Assembly: GCA_037179515.1 (NCBI GenBank)
Contig: JAXCGZ010020814.1
Coordinates: forward strand, 1-32,500
Length of the DNA: 32,500 bases
Reading direction: 5' to 3'
Origin: Halocaridina rubra
Lineage: Eukaryota > Arthropoda > Malacostraca > Decapoda > Atyidae
Both the position numbers and the translations under genes were made by a program. The notes under the pieces are model-generated. The model was given only the letters and a program-made list of their open reading frames with translations. It made no database searches and was not told the origin of the DNA. Shown piece after piece: positions 29,999 to 32,500 of the stretch. Numbering within the stretch: the first letter of the stretch is position 1; every line of letters begins with the position of its first letter.

Positions 29999-32500
29999 GA
30001 TTACCTAATTGTGTTTACGGGAAAGAGCCCAAAGCTCGTATCTTCCCGTCTCCTGATCGGTTCCATTTTTAGACTTAGTGATACTTATCATACCTGTCCT
30101 TAAAACTATGGATTGAGGTAGCATTAACTACCTCCTCGCTTAGCGAATTCCAATTGTCAACTACTCTTACACTGAAAAAGTATTTCCTTACATCCTGCAA
30201 ACAAGTTTTCTTCCGAAGCTTCAAACTATGACCTCTAGTTCTAGAGCCAGCCATATCGAAATATCGATCCCTATCCACTCTATCATAACCATGAAGGAAT
30301 TTAAAGACTGTCACCATATCCCCCCTTACTCTTCTAGCTTCGAGTGATGGCAAGTCTAATTCCCTCAGCCTCTCATCATAACCGAGATTGCGTATTTCTG
30401 GCACCAGTTTCGTGGCATGTCTTTGAACTTTTTCAAGCTTAGCTATGTGCTTTTTCAAGTGCGGATTCCAAAAGGGGGCTGCATATTCGAGTTTTGGCCT
30501 CACATAGGTTACATAAATATTTCTGAACATTTCCTTGTCCATGTGCCTGAAGGCTACCCTTACATTTGATAAGAATGCATATGCTGCCCTTACTACGCCA
30601 TTTATATGTATTTCTGGAGACAAATCTGCCAATATGTTTACTCCTAGATCTCTCTCATTTTCTGTCTCCTGAAGCTGTACTCCAGCCACCGAGTAGTCAA
30701 GCTTGGGCCTTCTTGCACTTGTACCCATTCTCATTACCTTACATTTTGAGGTATTGAATTTCATTAGCCACTTTTCTGACCACTCATGCAGATTATTTAG
30801 ATCCTCCTGAAGTTCTCTACCATTGTTCTCGTTTTTTACTTTCTTCACAATCTTTGCATCATCTGCAAACATATTCATGAATGAATTTACAGACTCTGGT
30901 AGGTCATTTACATATACAAGGAACAAAAGTGGCCCTAAAACTGAACCCTGTGGAACTCCACTACTAACTCTTCTCCATTCAGACACTGAGTGTCTTACTC
31001 TAACCCTCTGTTCCCTTCCTTCTAAGTAAGTTTTTATCCATTCCAAGACATTTCCACCTATTCTAGCCATTGATTGCAGCTTCCTAATAAGTCTCCCATG
31101 TGGAACAGTGTCAAACGCTTTCTGGAAGTCTAGGAATATGCAATCTGCCCAACCCTCTCTTTCCTGTAAGATTTGGCTTACCTCATCATAAAATTCTAAT
31201 AAGTTTGTTACTGTTGATCTTCCTTCTCTGAAGCCATGTTGCCTCACTGACAAAAAGTTGAAGGATTCCAAGTGAAGAGAGATATGTTTCCTTAGTAGTT
31301 TCTCCATAAGTTTGCAAACTATGCTGGTCAAGGAAACTGGTCTATAGTTCAGAGCCATATCCCTCCTTCCCTTTTTGAAGATAGGTATCACATTTGCTTG
31401 TTTCCAGCATCTTGGAATCTCCCCCGACTCCAATGACTCCTTAAATATGATACTTAGTGCCACTGATATTGTGTTTGCGCATTTTTTAAGCACATGAGGG
31501 GATATGTCATCAGGACCTGTAGCTTTATGAACATCTAAATCCATCAGCGCCTTGCATACCTCTGTGGCTGTAAGGTTGATGTTCTCTAATACCGGCCCTT
31601 GAGCTTCTATCACTGCAATCTGAGGGGGTGGGGTATTTTCTACTGTAAATACTGACTGAAACTCCTTGTTCAATTCTTTGCAGATCTCTTCGTCCGTCTC
31701 AGTGATGCTTCCATCCGCTCTCTTTAGCCTTAAAACCTGTTCTTTTACCTTCAGTTTTCCTCTGATAAAGCTGTGGAAAAGCTTGGGATTTTCTTTAGCC
31801 TTCCTGGTGATGTCCCTCTCATAATCTTTCTCTGCCTCTCTCCTTTTACTTAGGTAGTCATTTCTTGCTCTTTTGTATGTTTGCCAGGCATTTATGTTTT
31901 TTCTCCTCCTATACCTTTTCCAGCATTTGTCTCTCCACTCCTTAGCTCTTTTACACCCATTATCGAACCATTTCTCTCTGGCATGAATTACACCTACTTT
32001 GGTGACAGGTATGCAGCAATCTACTATCTTCCCATATTTCTCACAAAAGATGTCATACATTTCTTGTACAGATTTGTTGTAAAATAAGGTTCTCCAGTCA
32101 ATAACTGCAAAAAGCTCATTCATTTTGATGTAATCTCCTTTCTGATAGTTCCTCCTCATGTCCTCAGTGCCTCTACTCTCAGGAAGAATGTCTTCAATGA
32201 TATACTCCATCAACAACACACAGTGGTCACTCTTTCCAATTGGTGGTTCATACTCAATATTTTCAATATCCAACACATTATCTGTGAACACCAGATCAAG
32301 TAGTGATGGCTCATCCCCACCCCTGGCTCTTGTTGGTTCCATTACATGTTGGTGTAGGAAATTCCCTTGTACGCAATCTAGGAATCTTGCCCCAAAGGAG
32401 TCCTCACCACTGTGTGGGTCAAGATTTATCCAATCTATCTCTTTATGATTAAAGTCTCCCATAATCAAAATCCTACATTTTTTCCCCCGCGCCATGTTAA
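29998..32500 (-). mobile_element. Array-family LINE, long copy C (5' end outside window)
   Basis: The longest copy in the window, reversed relative to the array. Its 3' tail (one terminal repeat) directly meets the (ATGT)n tract. It extends further 5' than any other copy and includes the SDH end of the endonuclease. At 32196-32220 it shows the intact sequence (ccactgtgtgttgttgatgg) that in the array is replaced on its left by (CA)n. Confidence 0.93.
30075..32500 (-). CDS. LINE ORF2: endonuclease C-terminal part and complete reverse transcriptase (copy C)
   Basis: Open from the right window edge to the normal stop (30075-30077), at least 806 codons. The methionine at 32493-32495 is probably internal, since the frame is still open upstream and about 100 residues of endonuclease are missing. 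Counting from it: GDFN at 13-16, LLDLVFTDN at 65-73 and SDH at 89-91 (endonuclease); LDFQKAFD at 455-462, GVPQGS at 513-518 and FADD at 543-546 (reverse transcriptase); then the C-terminal domain ending KYH. There is no RNase H. No stop or frameshift is visible, so this is the best candidate here for a recently active copy. Symbol and exact clade are not assigned; CR1/L2/Rex1 is favoured. Confidence 0.88.
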   Translation of the reverse strand, partial: NMARGKKCRILIMGDFNHKEIDWINLDPHSGEDSFGARFLDCVQGNFLHQHVMEPTRARGGDEPSLLDLVFTDNVLDIENIEYEPPIGKSDHCVLLMEYIIEDILPESRGTEDMRRNYQKGDYIKMNELFAVIDWRTLFYNKSVQEMYDIFCEKYGKIVDCCIPVTKVGVIHAREKWFDNGCKRAKEWRDKCWKRYRRRKNINAWQTYKRARNDYLSKRREAEKDYERDITRKAKENPKLFHSFIRGKLKVKEQVLRLKRADGSITETDEEICKELNKEFQSVFTVENTPPPQIAVIEAQGPVLENINLTATEVCKALMDLDVHKATGPDDISPHVLKKCANTISVALSIIFKESLESGEIPRCWKQANVIPIFKKGRRDMALNYRPVSLTSIVCKLMEKLLRKHISLHLESFNFLSVRQHGFREGRSTVTNLLEFYDEVSQILQEREGWADCIFLDFQKAFDTVPHGRLIRKLQSMARIGGNVLEWIKTYLEGREQRVRVRHSVSEWRRVSSGVPQGSVLGPLLFLVYVNDLPESVNSFMNMFADDAKIVKKVKNENNGRELQEDLNNLHEWSEKWLMKFNTSKCKVMRMGTSARRPKLDYSVAGVQLQETENERDLGVNILADLSPEIHINGVVRAAYAFLSNVRVAFRHMDKEMFRNIYVTYVRPKLEYAAPFWNPHLKKHIAKLEKVQRHATKLVPEIRNLGYDERLRELDLPSLEARRVRGDMVTVFKFLHGYDRVDRDRYFDMAGSRTRGHSLKLRKKTCLQDVRKYFFSVRVVDNWNSLSEEVVNATSIHSFKDRYDKYH

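Noticed and set aside
29840..30103. Frame with repeated YVCM residues
   Set aside because: Translation of the (ATGT)n tract joined to LINE tail sequence.

Overview
The window is repeat-dense animal nuclear DNA. Introns with GT/AG borders, abundant simple repeats ((CA)n, (TA)n, (ATGT)n, GAT) and several families of non-LTR retrotransposon (LINE) fit an arthropod. A decapod crustacean is my guess from the overall style, not something the sequence proves. No bacterial genes, tRNAs, rRNAs or CRISPRs were seen.

Region 1 (1-15634) is a head-to-tail tandem array of seven 5'-truncated copies (called A1-A7; A1 is cut by the window edge) of one LINE of the CR1/L2/Rex1 type. It is on the + strand. Every complete unit starts at the same point in ORF2, just after the endonuclease SDH motif, and ends in the same 3' tail. 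A (CA)n tract of 11-45 bp separates neighbours. Without the CA tracts the six complete units are 2236 or 2237 bp. A1-A6 share a nonsense codon and a 1-bp insertion; A7 lacks both but has its own late stop. The array therefore behaves like a LINE-derived satellite. A small, older copy of the same 3' tail borders it at 15635-15676.

Region 2 (15677-17700) holds the last three coding exons visible of a protein tyrosine phosphatase gene on the + strand (15804-15939, 16547-16601, 17213-17493), with candidate polyadenylation signals. The array therefore lies in, or directly upstream of, this gene, about 170 bp from the exon that carries most of the phosphatase signature loop.

Region 3 (17700-21300) is AT-rich and mostly featureless, with one decayed LINE reverse transcriptase (18200-19370, +) and a purine-rich tract.

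Region 4 (about 21300-26440, minus strand) is an old, frameshifted LINE of the I/Jockey kind. From right to left it shows an ORF1 C-terminus, endonuclease, a linker present twice, reverse transcriptase, RNase H and a CCHC-like tail. It is interrupted by the 3' end of another LINE (22800-23343, +) and by a 3' fragment of the array family (26438-26793, -).

Region 5 (26847-32500) contains a (TA)n tract, a pogo/Tigger-like DNA transposon with TA-flanked inverted ends (26968-29905) that is split by array-family copy B (+), an (ATGT)n tract, and array-family copy C (-) with an open ORF2 that runs off the right edge. B and C form a large inverted repeat. The most notable signals are the LINE-derived array with fixed junctions, the reshuffled variants among its units and solo copies, and its position inside a phosphatase gene.
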